A model generated the notes under the pieces. It was not told the origin of the DNA and searched no databases. It was given only the letters and a program-made list of their open reading frames with translations. A DNA stretch of 43,608 nt from JAJTCH01 sp040386195 (GTDB taxonomy: Bacteria > Pseudomonadota > Alphaproteobacteria > Rickettsiales > UBA1997): NCBI GenBank assembly GCA_040386195.1, contig JAZKFV010000019.1:1-43608 (forward strand), given 5' to 3'. Made by a program: the position numbers and the translations under genes. Positions 17,001 through 25,276 of this stretch are shown here, piece after piece; the stretch's first letter is position 1, and every line of letters starts with the position of its first letter.

Positions 17001-19717
17001 ACTTTCATTCTTGCTCTATTATTAAACACATCGCTAATTTCCGGTTTATTTCTTTTAATGCAGCTAATTCTAATCGGATCAGTTGGCGCACCAGTTGCGT
17101 CATTGACCCTACGATATAAGCACAAAGTTGGCACTGATAATGTGTCGTCATATTCTTTGGCAATATAAACATCGGCTTGGTAAGCGGTTTGTCCAACTGA
17201 GTTGTTAATTATTGTGCTCCATGGCGAATTCGGATAATTTTCTGGAACTTCGTCATTACCTAAAAAGCCAGCGCCAAGACTCATTTTTTGCTGCACCGAT
17301 CCATAACCAACCACAATTTCTGGATTATAAAAATCCGTAAAACCAAATTGTTGACTAGCTGCAGCACTAGCAATTTGCCCGCCTCTGGCAGTTCGCACAT
17401 TAACAATATATAAAGGTGGTTCAAATAAGTTTTTAGAATTAGCGATAGTGGCAACGCCGTAAAATCTTGGCGGCCCAATTCTTAAAGGAATTTTAGCGCA
17501 ATCTTGTTCAGCAAAGAACCGTCCATTCATATCAATATAGCCAGATTTTTGATTGCCAGCACGATTATTGCCAATATATTTGATCATCTTTACCGTTCTC
17601 CACACACTTGCAACTCCGTTAGCATCATTAGTATTTTTGCCATCACAATTGCCATTGGCATCTAAAGCGCCGTCACCATCAACGCAAGTTCCATCACTTA
17701 ATTTTTCGGTGCCATCAAAATTTTTTTTGCTATAAGCAACTGCACCTTTTTGATCAACAAAAACACAAATTCTGCGCCCATATTTTCTGGCACGCATTCT
17801 TACAAAGCCATCAATAGAGCCGCTAACACAATCTGGAGTTGTGTCAGTATCAAATATTTCCGAGTGTTTTTGCATTGAGCATCGATCAATATCACTTTGA
17901 GAAATGGTCATTGTTTTACAAACATCATAGCCGCACCAATTGGCTTGGGTTGGATCAGAAAGCGGACCATCCGATATATCAAAACGACAATCTCTTGCGC
18001 CACAAAGTGTTCCGGTTGCTCCGGTTATGTAAATGGAATTGCTGTATCTTAAACAGGCTTTAATTTTATATTCCGGCTGTTCTAGCTCATAATTAACGCT
18101 GGCAATGCCACTTACATATCCCAAATTATCACTGGGATTTTTGAAAATGTTTGATTCAGTTCCGCATAAACTACCATATCCTGGAGCTCTAAATCCGTTT
18201 GCGCCACCGCTACACAATTTAGGAGAGCGAGTTGCCATAGCCAGAGTGTGCCAATAATAAGTGCCAAATAATACAGTGTTATATTGTGTGCCCCAGCCGT
18301 TAGATTTCACATTATCGAAGGAGTAGCATAAGGTATCTTTAATCTCAGGATTAATATTTGCCAAAATTAAACCATTGCCATCAGTAATTCTGCTCGGAGG
18401 AGTTGGGCGATAAAACCAAGCATTGAATAAATCGCCAGTAGTATCTTGGCTTTCCGGGTTTGAAACTATACATTCCGGCTGGCTAACATTAGACGGTGAA
18501 TTGCAATCAACTATTTTATTGCAATATCCACCACTACAATTTTGCGGTTTTTGACCAGCAGCACATCCATTCGCCGCCGGACAAACTTCGCCTTGAGCGC
18601 AGCTAACACAAACATCACAATTATTATTCAAAGTGCTTGGTTCATCATCTGCAAATGGCGAACAACGATATTGCCTAAATGCCACCGGCTGACAAGAAAT
18701 TGGCGCACACAGACCCGATTCAATTGGCATTCCAGCGTTAATATATTGAATATAATTTGTTTGATAGGTGGAATCTTTGCTGAGAATATTTTGCGTATCA
18801 TCCGCTCCACACAAAGCTGAATCTGGGCGACAGGTGTGAATTTGGCACATAGTGTTATTAGTGCGATATCTCAAATATTGCAGGTTAAAAGAGTTATTGG
18901 GATTGGCGATGGAATTATTAAAAAACTCATAACATTTAGTGGTGCTGCCATCACAATATTGTTTAAGCTCATTATCAAATCTGCTATCCGCAACTTTGAG
19001 CTCATCAACAGCCAATAAATTACACTTTAAAACATTACAATTTATACCGTTATTTGGAGTTTGACTTGCGGTTAATTGGTGACATTTAGGCAAAGTAGTG
19101 CAGTTGCTTGCGCTGCTCATTTGGCTTTGATTACAAACTTCACCGCTGGCGCAATTTTCAACTTGTCCACAAAAACGAATTGAGTCCTTATTATTAACCG
19201 CATAATCAATGCCGCGAACTTTTCTTGGAATTGCCAGCGAGTTTGGATCGGGCACATTTGCAGATTCCACAACACAATTGATCCCCGCAACCACATTGCT
19301 GGGCAGAAGAGCTGAGCACAAAGGCAAATCAATTAGATCAGCACAATTTTCGCGTGGTTTTTGAGGATTACTCGCCGCCGCATTGAGAAAAGCTTTACAA
19401 GGACGCAGCGGAACTCCAAGTGGCGCATAATAACAATTATATCCGGCATTATTATCAGGATTTTTTGCCGTAGAAGCAGATAAGGCTGGCGAAGAACAAG
19501 CAATTGGATTGCAAATATTAGGAGGATAGGCTGTGTTGAGTAGAGAAGTTCCGGTGCAATCACTAAGAACAGCTTGTGAAAATATCCGATCAGATAATAA
19601 AAATGTTGCGAGAGTGACAAAAAAAACCAAAAAAAACCCAGCCACAAAAATTTGCTGACCAAATAGTTTGTTAGCTAGGTTTTTCAGTTGATTATATTTT
19701 TTTTCTACAAACCCCAA
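14036..19717 (-). CDS. Giant cysteine-rich membrane-anchored extracytoplasmic protein of unknown function
   Basis: A 1893-residue protein I do not recognise. A short basic N-terminus and one hydrophobic segment (about 24-42, VAGFFLVFFVTLATFLL) look like a signal anchor; I see no other membrane segment. The rest contains about 98 cysteines (roughly 5%), almost all in spaced, non-tandem positions, suggesting many disulfides outside the cytosol. In the C-terminal third there are at least four related modules of form C-x(4-5)-G-x-W-x(6-9)-C-x-R-x-x-C (for example CNQLGVWEPVNNSC, CDYLGNWTNLQNPC), reminiscent of sushi/CCP-type repeats. The start is a TTG with no good upstream ribosome site, and no internal Met lies before the anchor, so the start is uncertain. 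It lies 32 bp after nrdA and 4 bp before uvrB. Surface adhesion or host interaction is plausible but unproven. Confidence 0.8.
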   Translation of the reverse strand: MGFVEKKYNQLKNLANKLFGQQIFVAGFFLVFFVTLATFLLSDRIFSQAVLSDCTGTSLLNTAYPPNICNPIACSSPALSASTAKNPDNNAGYNCYYAPLGVPLRPCKAFLNAAASNPQKPRENCADLIDLPLCSALLPSNVVAGINCVVESANVPDPNSLAIPRKVRGIDYAVNNKDSIRFCGQVENCASGEVCNQSQMSSASNCTTLPKCHQLTASQTPNNGINCNVLKCNLLAVDELKVADSRFDNELKQYCDGSTTKCYEFFNNSIANPNNSFNLQYLRYRTNNTMCQIHTCRPDSALCGADDTQNILSKDSTYQTNYIQYINAGMPIESGLCAPISCQPVAFRQYRCSPFADDEPSTLNNNCDVCVSCAQGEVCPAANGCAAGQKPQNCSGGYCNKIVDCNSPSNVSQPECIVSNPESQDTTGDLFNAWFYRPTPPSRITDGNGLILANINPEIKDTLCYSFDNVKSNGWGTQYNTVLFGTYYWHTLAMATRSPKLCSGGANGFRAPGYGSLCGTESNIFKNPSDNLGYVSGIASVNYELEQPEYKIKACLRYSNSIYITGATGTLCGARDCRFDISDGPLSDPTQANWCGYDVCKTMTISQSDIDRCSMQKHSEIFDTDTTPDCVSGSIDGFVRMRARKYGRRICVFVDQKGAVAYSKKNFDGTEKLSDGTCVDGDGALDANGNCDGKNTNDANGVASVWRTVKMIKYIGNNRAGNQKSGYIDMNGRFFAEQDCAKIPLRIGPPRFYGVATIANSKNLFEPPLYIVNVRTARGGQIASAAASQQFGFTDFYNPEIVVGYGSVQQKMSLGAGFLGNDEVPENYPNSPWSTIINNSVGQTAYQADVYIAKEYDDTLSVPTLCLYRRVNDATGAPTDPIRISCIKRNKPEISDVFNNRARMKVSIIPDPNNIFDNVKLKFRLIVDHGANNQNDNCGADDICSDEFVFPNSTTIDTTADDSCTRNIEAYKLCSRRDVCSKLVYECADNEIALHNAIVNGASTAQFDAIKANCNGAILSSCNRKLGIINSAAADFFSQIDTSASAANNIDPNYQNFQSLLNNSAKATIDPRHINAYGWFNEMCIVKGFEDKLKTVVAYKTVDGVLGKCLPDVIKSLYLNDGDSSTNCDAGGKAPYCVCIEATDNTVLPDCQNTPAACQEIRLQTPREAGLCMDIIIPRFCQAVDFTSVNNSDPNDPNFAISSVTKSEINNIFGPNYSDANGVHTSHQLRQANITLNPAIFDINNSPTNSNHAEYGSVLGGTSSVYGFCNGFWKPQTNSSGTVLSPTLNCSIDGNWQKPTLSNSCIRYSCSAINNALIIQSGAPENNSYQNDYAVGETGDNRGAKNGYALWPAKQKTNDFLENVTASSCIIGYKLARDTNNNILNPIRACNQLGVWEPVNNSCTRIKCSAITIANGALPATRTTQAQIDLWNQYGGAEFAEGKASRSDLFVPDESKVAGVCNQNLGFFPSGINAPTMECDYLGNWTNLQNPCTRLNCDQRSGDTAATPNNGFANWPTTNIPNNQSVIVSATSCSAGYFKNPYQPMPTRQCESIFSGDEWKSRWNPDLPVVNPCINKCPGSNIDATIGVGITSQFISSTLTKKIDISWPSITPIDGPITANSYAYTADNCSNMNASTFTKERVDGCYRLRRLCGNGTNGFAKGQWGPVESMCVANGGTVGNATYLADNDISTTGSGDSAIVNTELTGSCIPDYSFADAALPPKIKCSFKNSSNFIDQTYWQPSSGQDCKKNCSGLVEGYSEDVVLNHGASGSKTCNVANYVGTVKYSCSDGTISTNQKCTRPPCVNGAPIDRAGYPEYCYRNRHNNNDACFIIGSRTRSQVECGNNGDYVKNFIPPNMNNGDSISMTQEIDPHSITAQFQCVDGTYKLITNPCQ

Positions 19718-19749
19718 TATCTAAAAACAAATAAGTTGACTAACTAAAT

Positions 19750-21648
19750 TTATTGGCAAGAGAGGCATTCTTCATACTTACTCTCAGCTTCTCCAACTGC
19801 GCCATCTTCTTGGTTAATCTGATTGGTTTTACTATTAAAATCAATCAGATTCTCCACCGCTTTATGAGAAACTTTATCTGCTCTTTGCACTGAAGTTGAG
19901 CGGCAATAATACAGGCTTTTTAGACCTTTTTGCCAAGCCCTAAAATGAATCTCGTGTAAGATTTTTTTTGAAATATTTCCCGCCAAAAAAACATTCAAAC
20001 TTTGCGCTTGGCAAATATATTCGCCGCGCTCAGCTGATAAATCAATAATCCATCTTTGATCAATTTCCGGAGCGGTTTTGAACACTAATTTTTCATGTTC
20101 ATCCAAAAAATCTAAATGCTGAACTGATCCTTCATTGGTAGTAATTGACGACCAAATATCATCAGTGTTGCGACCTTTTTGTTCCAATAATTTTACCAAG
20201 TTTTTATTACGAACATTAAATGAGCCAGTCAAAGTTTTTTGAGTAAAACTATTGGCTGCAAAAGGCTCTATTCCCGGAGAAGAATTGCCAGCGATAATTG
20301 AAATTGAAGCCGTTGGCGCAATCGCCATTTTATTAGAAAAGCGCTCCATAACCCCAACCTCAGCCGCGTCCGGGCAAGCGCCGCGTTCTTTGGCTAGAGT
20401 TTTAGAAGCGGCATCTACGCCAATTTTAATTTGTTGAAAGATTTTTTTATTCCAAACTTTTGCCATCGCCGATTCCATTGGAACATTTTTAGTTTGCAAA
20501 AACGAATGAAAGCCCATCACGCCCAATCCAACACTGCGTTCACGCATAGCGGAATATTTGGCTTTAACCATTGAATCTGGAGCGTTATCAATAAAATCTT
20601 GTAAAACATTATCCAAAAAACGCATCACATCTTCAATCATTTCTTTGTTATCTTTCCACTCTTCATAATATTCCAAATTGAGCGAAGACAGACAGCAAAC
20701 TGCGGTGCGATCTTTTCCCAAATGATCAATGCCAGTTGGCAAAGTGATTTCACTGCATAAATTGGAAGTTTTAACTTTTAAACCTAATTTTTTGTGATGC
20801 TCAGGAATGGCACGGTTCACAGCGTCAATGAACAAAATATAAGGCTCGCCAGTTTCAACTCTGGTGGTAATTAATTTTATCCACAGATCACGCGCCTTAA
20901 CTTTATCAACCGCCTTGCCAGTGTGGGGACTTTTCAATTCCCAAATTTGATCTTTTTCCACCGCTCTCATAAAGGCGTCGCTAACTGCAATTCCGTGGTG
21001 CAAGTTCAATGAACGACGATTTGGATCGCCACCATTTGGTCTTCTCACATCAATAAATTCTTCAATTTCCGGATGATCAATCGGCAAATAAACCGCCGCA
21101 CTTCCTCTTCTGAGTGAACCTTGTGAAATAGCCAAAGTTTGCGAATCCATAACTTTAATGAAGGGAATAATTCCCGAAGTTTTACCATTGCCGCGCACAG
21201 TTTCGCCAATTGAACGCAAATTGCCCCAATAGCTGCCAATGCCGCCACCGCGTGATGCTAGCCAAACATTTTCATTCCACAAATCAACAATCCCGTGCAG
21301 TGAATCGGAAGATTCATTTAAAAAACAAGAAATTGGCAAGCCGCGCTCAGTGCCGCCGTTGCTCAAAATTGGCGTTGCCGGCATAAACCACAAATTAGAA
21401 ATATAGCCATAAAGACGATTGGCGTGTTTTTCATCGTCAGCATAATAAGAAGCAACTCTGGCAAATAAATCTTGATAAGATTCATCGGGCATTAAATAAC
21501 GATCATTCAAAACCGCTTTGCCAAAAACGGTCAATCTTTCGTCTTTTTTATTATCAATTATAATTTTGAATTTGGGCTGTTTAGGATCGGTATTTTCGGT
21601 GATTTTTGAGGACTTGATTGATGATTTTGCTTGTTTTGTTTTTGTCAT
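19750..21648 (-). CDS. nrdA: Class I ribonucleotide reductase large subunit (NrdA)
   Basis: A 632-residue catalytic subunit that reduces ribonucleotides to deoxyribonucleotides with the radical from NrdB. Visible are the first active-site Cys in GLPISCFLNES, the N-x-C-x-E radical/proton site in NLCSEITLP, the second redox Cys in AVCCLSSLNL, the substrate loop motif PTASISIIAGNSSPG, and a C-terminal Cys pair in the tail (EECLSCQ) that hands electrons in from a redoxin. The N-terminus enters the catalytic region almost at once, with no room for an ATP-cone domain, so overall activity control by ATP/dATP may be missing. nrdB is not adjacent. The upstream NrdR boxes indicate transcriptional control instead. 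Confidence 0.95.
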   Translation of the reverse strand: MTKTKQAKSSIKSSKITENTDPKQPKFKIIIDNKKDERLTVFGKAVLNDRYLMPDESYQDLFARVASYYADDEKHANRLYGYISNLWFMPATPILSNGGTERGLPISCFLNESSDSLHGIVDLWNENVWLASRGGGIGSYWGNLRSIGETVRGNGKTSGIIPFIKVMDSQTLAISQGSLRRGSAAVYLPIDHPEIEEFIDVRRPNGGDPNRRSLNLHHGIAVSDAFMRAVEKDQIWELKSPHTGKAVDKVKARDLWIKLITTRVETGEPYILFIDAVNRAIPEHHKKLGLKVKTSNLCSEITLPTGIDHLGKDRTAVCCLSSLNLEYYEEWKDNKEMIEDVMRFLDNVLQDFIDNAPDSMVKAKYSAMRERSVGLGVMGFHSFLQTKNVPMESAMAKVWNKKIFQQIKIGVDAASKTLAKERGACPDAAEVGVMERFSNKMAIAPTASISIIAGNSSPGIEPFAANSFTQKTLTGSFNVRNKNLVKLLEQKGRNTDDIWSSITTNEGSVQHLDFLDEHEKLVFKTAPEIDQRWIIDLSAERGEYICQAQSLNVFLAGNISKKILHEIHFRAWQKGLKSLYYCRSTSVQRADKVSHKAVENLIDFNSKTNQINQEDGAVGEAESKYEECLSCQ

Positions 21649-21664
21649 ATTTCTGAGGCTTTAA

Positions 21665-21712
21665 ACACTATATATAGTTATATATTTGGACTACAAATAC
21701 TATATGTAGTTT
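21665..21712 (-). promoter_or_regulatory. Tandem NrdR boxes upstream of nrdA
   Basis: Two 16-bp near-palindromes, ACACTATATATAGTTA (21665-21680) and ATACTATATGTAGTTT (21697-21712), start 32 bp apart, about three helical turns. Both the sequence and the spacing match the known paired NrdR operator (ACAC-TATAT-x-TAGTGT-like). They lie 17-64 bp upstream of the nrdA ATG and overlap possible -10 elements (TATAGT). The inferred role is repression of nrdA by the ATP-cone repressor NrdR, whose gene is not in the window. Confidence 0.85.
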
Positions 21713-21781
21713 TTAAACCCTAAATCTTAATTTGTCTATAGAAATTCTTAGAAATTTTTTGCGCTGTTTCAAAGCGATTTT

Positions 21782-22156
21782 CTACTCCCAGAATCCAAGC
21801 AAATGAAGTGGTATTTTATAAGGCGAAATTACGATCAAATCACAGCGTATTGAATAGTTATAATATTTTTTAAAATTCGCCGCCATAAAAGCCATTATTG
21901 CTCTTTTAATTCTACGCTTCTGATTTTCACCCAAAACTTCATCAATCAAAAATCCATTTTTGACAACATTTTTTTTGCGCGCCTTAACTTCAACCGCAAC
22001 AATCGCCCTGCCCTTGCTAGCAATAATATCAATCTCACCGACAAATGTTTTATAGCGACGTTTGAGAATTTTATATCCTTTGAGCCGCAAAAAAATTATG
22101 GCAATGAATTCAGCAATAATTCCGAATTGGTAGGATTGGATTTTTTTAGTGGTCAT
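21782..22156 (-). CDS. yraN: YraN family (UPF0102) endonuclease-like protein
   Basis: About 124 residues from the start at 22156 (MTTKKIQSYQFG); a TTG-type extension of 18 residues is possible but unlike the family. The PD-(D/E)xK-like core is visible: FVGEIDIIASKG followed by AIVAVEVKARK, preceded by the family motif G-x-x-AEFIAIIFLRLKGYKIL and followed by KRRIKRAIMAF. YraN proteins resemble Holliday-junction-type nucleases, but their role in cells is not settled. It lies 25 bp downstream of recR on the same strand, consistent with a small DNA-maintenance operon. Confidence 0.88.
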   Translation of the reverse strand: MTTKKIQSYQFGIIAEFIAIIFLRLKGYKILKRRYKTFVGEIDIIASKGRAIVAVEVKARKKNVVKNGFLIDEVLGENQKRRIKRAIMAFMAANFKKYYNYSIRCDLIVISPYKIPLHLLGFWE

Positions 22157-22181
22157 TATTGTTGATAATTTTAAAGACTGA

Positions 22182-22781
22182 TTAAAACACTCCACGAGTC
22201 TTAAACGCAATTCCTAAAGTTCCTTCATCCAAATAATCAAGCTCACTTCCAACTGGAATTCCCGCGGTTAATTTAGAAATTTTAACATCAAATTCTTTAA
22301 GCAACTCAACCAGATAATAAGCCGTGGTTTGCCCTTCCATTGTTGAGTTAGTGGCTAAAATTATTTCTTTGGGTTTATTATCTCTAATGCGCTCAATCAA
22401 TTTTTCAATATTCAAATCCGCCGGTCCTTTGCCATTAATCGCCGATAAAACTCCACCCAAAATATGATATTTGCCATTAAAAATTCCACTTTTCTCAATC
22501 GCCCACAAATCCGAAACTTCTTCAACCACACAAATTAAATTATTATCCCGCGCCTGATTTTTACAAATTGCGCAAACCTCAAAACTATCCAAATTACCAC
22601 AAATTTGACAATGTTTGGTAGTTTTTAAAGTAGATCGCATTGAGTCAATCAAAGGCAACATTGCACCATCTTTATTATTCAAAAGATGCAAAACAATCCG
22701 CCGCGCCGATCTTTGCCCCAGAGAAGGAAGTTTGGAAAATAATTTAATAAGATTTTGCAGATCGCTATTTTCTTGAAGCAT
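22182..22781 (-). CDS. recR: Recombination mediator RecR
   Basis: A 199-residue RecR, exactly the usual size. RecR with RecO (and RecF) loads RecA on SSB-coated DNA. The N-terminal helix-hairpin-helix LIKLFSKLPSLGQRSARR, the C4 zinc finger (C-x-x-C in CQICGN and CAICKN) and the Toprim domain (ICVVEEVSDLWAIEKSG, YHILGG, LATNSTMEGQTTAYYL) are all present. It begins with ATG at 22781, directly downstream of the outer-membrane gene's terminator, so it probably has its own promoter in the 22782-22805 stretch or is read at a low level through the terminator. Confidence 0.96.
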   Translation of the reverse strand: MLQENSDLQNLIKLFSKLPSLGQRSARRIVLHLLNNKDGAMLPLIDSMRSTLKTTKHCQICGNLDSFEVCAICKNQARDNNLICVVEEVSDLWAIEKSGIFNGKYHILGGVLSAINGKGPADLNIEKLIERIRDNKPKEIILATNSTMEGQTTAYYLVELLKEFDVKISKLTAGIPVGSELDYLDEGTLGIAFKTRGVF

Positions 22782-22805
22782 TTTAAATGAGAAAAATAGT
22801 AGAAA

Positions 22806-22840
22806 TTAAAAAGGGTTGCTATCCAAAAGAATAGCAACCC
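22806..22840 (-). terminator. Rho-independent terminator after the outer-membrane protein gene
   Basis: A 10-bp perfect stem GGGTTGCTAT/ATAGCAACCC (22813-22822 and 22831-22840) with an 8-nt loop. On the minus strand it is followed by TTTTTAATTT (22803-22812). It lies about 30 bp downstream of the beta-barrel gene stop and before recR, so it separates these two units. Confidence 0.9.
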
Positions 22841-22869
22841 AATTTAAAAAAACTATTTAGTTTTAAGAA

Positions 22870-23469
22870 CTAGAAGTGGTAAGAAGCGCCTAATTTAATC
22901 ACTGATAGCTGGCTATCAACTTTGATTGTATTCGCAGGCGTATCCAGTTCAATCATCTGAGTGTTGTATTCAAGATTGATTGCAACGTCTTTGTTAATAG
23001 CATAAGAAACACCAGCACCATAGAAATATCCCGATGCAGTGTCAGATTTTTTACTATCAACAGATTTCCAATCTACTGTATACTTGGTTCTGGAGAATCC
23101 GTTAGTGAAATAAACCGAAAAGTCATCATTAATATCGTAACCAATATCAGCCTTTAAGCCATATCTGTAATCTATACTTACAGTATCGCCATCAAGATCT
23201 TTTGATTCAGTACCGTTTTTCTCAGCAAAAACACCTGGCGCAATAAAAAAGTTGTTCAAGTTAAATGCGTGTCTATAATCAGCACCGAATCCGATTGCTT
23301 TATCATCGAAATCATTACCGACATCAAATCCAACAACCTTGTACTGATTGCTAGAATCACTTCTAATGGCATTAACACCAGCGTAATTACCTTCTGTTTT
23401 AGCAAAAGCAGAAGTTGTAGAAATAACAAGAGCAATAGTTGCAACTGCTAATAATTTTTTATTTGTCAT
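22870..23469 (-). CDS. Small outer-membrane beta-barrel protein (opacity/OMP_b-brl type)
   Basis: A 199-residue protein with a clear signal peptide (about 1-23, TSAFA then KTEGNYAG) and a barrel of about eight alternating strands (FIAPGVFAEKNG, YGLKADIGYDI, FSVYFTNGFSRTKY, YFYGAGVSYAI, VAINLEYNTQMIEL, LSVIKLGASYHF). The C-terminal aromatic residue (YHF) is the normal BAM recognition signal. This matches the Rickettsiales/alphaproteobacterial surface-antigen barrels of the P44/Opa-like or OmpW/OmpX type. No function can be assigned beyond an outer-membrane barrel. It has a strong terminator downstream and 82 bp upstream before ccmF ends, so it is probably a single-gene, highly expressed unit. 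Confidence 0.85.
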   Translation of the reverse strand: MTNKKLLAVATIALVISTTSAFAKTEGNYAGVNAIRSDSSNQYKVVGFDVGNDFDDKAIGFGADYRHAFNLNNFFIAPGVFAEKNGTESKDLDGDTVSIDYRYGLKADIGYDINDDFSVYFTNGFSRTKYTVDWKSVDSKKSDTASGYFYGAGVSYAINKDVAINLEYNTQMIELDTPANTIKVDSQLSVIKLGASYHF

Positions 23470-23551
23470 GGTAGTTTTTTTAATTGGTTAGTAGAAATAA
23501 ATCCCAAAAAAATATTGGGTAGGCATTAAATAGTTAAGCCCGGAAATAAAA

Positions 23552-25252
23552 TCAAGTAATTTTTAATTTAATTTTTATCTTCTTTAACACCGAAAGAATT
23601 CCGCCAATAAAAATTAATAAGCATCCTAGCCAAATAAACGACATCAGTGGTTTATAATAAATTCGCACCGCATAATCCTCTTGCTGATCTTTTCCGCCCA
23701 TTACCAAATATAAATCAGAAAAAATAAAATGCTTTATATCGGCTTCAGTTGTGGTTTGGTCGTTTTCTGGGTAATATCGGGATTGAGGTTTTAGAGTTGT
23801 AATTATTTTATTATTTTGACTGATTAAAAAATTCCCTTGTCGCGCTAAATAATTTTTTCCTTTTAGATATTCGATATTTTGAAAATTAATTTCATAGCTG
23901 GCAATTTTGGTTTGATCGCCAAATTTCATATTCAGTTCAGTGGTTTTAGAAAATATTGATGTCAGAGCAATTGCAATAATGACAATAAAAATTCCGATAT
24001 GAGCTAAAAACATTGACGCGCTAGAAAATTTATTTAGGCGAACTGACGGAACTAAAATCATTAAACACATTAATGTGATAGCAATTGGTGCAAATAATTT
24101 GTTGTAATAGCCAGCGCCGATTGAAATTGAAGTGTCAAAAAATAATTGCAGAATTAGCGGATATAAAGTTCCCAAAGCAACGATAAATAAGGCTAAGCAT
24201 AATAAAAAATTATTAATCAAAATCATTCCGCTTTTGGAATTTAAGCTAAAATTATTTTGAACGATTTTTAGTTTTAAAGATTTAAAAAAGAAAATTAAAA
24301 ATCCGCCGCCGCCAATTAAAAATAATAAAACGATAATAAAAATTCCTCTTTGCGGATCATTAGCAAAAGAATGAACTGAAGTTATAATTCCTGAGCGCAC
24401 CAAAAAAATTCCCAGCAAACAAAAAACAAAAGTTAGTATCGCCAAAAAACAACTCCAAATTTTAAAATTATTATTTTTAGCCAGCATCGTGATCGAATGC
24501 ACCAAAGCTGTGGCGCAAAGCCAAGGCATCAACGAAACATTTTCAACCGGATCCCAAAACCAAAAGCCACCCCAACCAAGTTCGCGATAAGCCCACCAAG
24601 AGCCAAGCCCAATTCCCAAAGTTAAAAAACTCCACGAAAACATCAGCCATGGCTTGATTTTGCTGGCAAATTCTTTGTCAATTTTTTCAGTCAGAAGCGC
24701 AGCGATGGCAATTGAGAAAATTAATGAAAAGCCGATATAGCCGGTATAAAGCATTGGCGGATGCATTGCCAAGCCAATATCTTGTAGGATCGGATTTAAA
24801 CCTAGACCTTCAGTTGGAATTGGAAAAATTTTTAGAAATGGATTGGAGGTAAAGGCAATAAAAGCAACAAAACCAAAAATAATAATTGATTGAACTGCCA
24901 ATGTAATAATCTTCTGGCGGTCATTAATTTTACTCAAAAATGCAAAGGCAACATTATAAAAATTTAAGATGCCAAGCAGCAGCAACATTGATCCTTCATG
25001 ATTTCCCCAAGTGCCGGAAATTTTATAGATGATTGGTTTTAAAGTGTGAGAATTTTGATAAACATTGGAGATAGAAAAATCTGAAATGAGGTGGCAATAA
25101 ATTAAGCAGAGAAACGAAAATGATGTGAGTAGAAAATTAATTAGCGCCGAAATTTTGAGAGCTATAAGATTATTTTTTATAGCTACAAAAGGCTGCAGCG
25201 CAGCAATAAACAAAACCAATAACAAAGCTGCAAAACCAACATTAGCAATCAT
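23552..25252 (-). CDS. ccmF: Cytochrome c biogenesis heme lyase subunit CcmF
   Basis: A 566-residue polytopic membrane protein, shorter than the usual 640-660. CcmF receives heme from holo-CcmE and attaches it, with CcmH, to apocytochrome c in the periplasm. The tryptophan-rich heme-handling motif WGGFWFWDPVENVSLMPW is intact, as are the N-terminal GNHEGSMLL segment and HPPMLYTGYIGFS. About fourteen hydrophobic helices are present; the final periplasmic domain (residues about 425-535) is compact. Other ccm genes are not adjacent, as is common in Rickettsiales-like genomes where the ccm genes are scattered. It implies a cytochrome c-dependent respiratory chain. Confidence 0.93.
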   Translation of the reverse strand: MIANVGFAALLLVLFIAALQPFVAIKNNLIALKISALINFLLTSFSFLCLIYCHLISDFSISNVYQNSHTLKPIIYKISGTWGNHEGSMLLLLGILNFYNVAFAFLSKINDRQKIITLAVQSIIIFGFVAFIAFTSNPFLKIFPIPTEGLGLNPILQDIGLAMHPPMLYTGYIGFSLIFSIAIAALLTEKIDKEFASKIKPWLMFSWSFLTLGIGLGSWWAYRELGWGGFWFWDPVENVSLMPWLCATALVHSITMLAKNNNFKIWSCFLAILTFVFCLLGIFLVRSGIITSVHSFANDPQRGIFIIVLLFLIGGGGFLIFFFKSLKLKIVQNNFSLNSKSGMILINNFLLCLALFIVALGTLYPLILQLFFDTSISIGAGYYNKLFAPIAITLMCLMILVPSVRLNKFSSASMFLAHIGIFIVIIAIALTSIFSKTTELNMKFGDQTKIASYEINFQNIEYLKGKNYLARQGNFLISQNNKIITTLKPQSRYYPENDQTTTEADIKHFIFSDLYLVMGGKDQQEDYAVRIYYKPLMSFIWLGCLLIFIGGILSVLKKIKIKLKIT

Positions 25253-25276
25253 AAAATTATTTTAAGTTCAATCATC

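Noticed and set aside
14338..19332. Several frames of 60-114 codons on either strand inside the Cys-rich gene
   Set aside because: They lie wholly within a long, clearly coding frame, show biased composition from frame shadowing and have no recognisable domains.
14036..19717. VirB6/TrbL-type conjugation protein or TraN
   Set aside because: Only one membrane segment is present, whereas VirB6 has several; I found no TraN-specific feature beyond many cysteines, and no conjugation genes are near.
23500..23522. Terminator after ccmF
   Set aside because: The CCCAA/TTGGG stem is only 5 bp and AT-rich flanks make it weak; no reliable stem plus U-tract.
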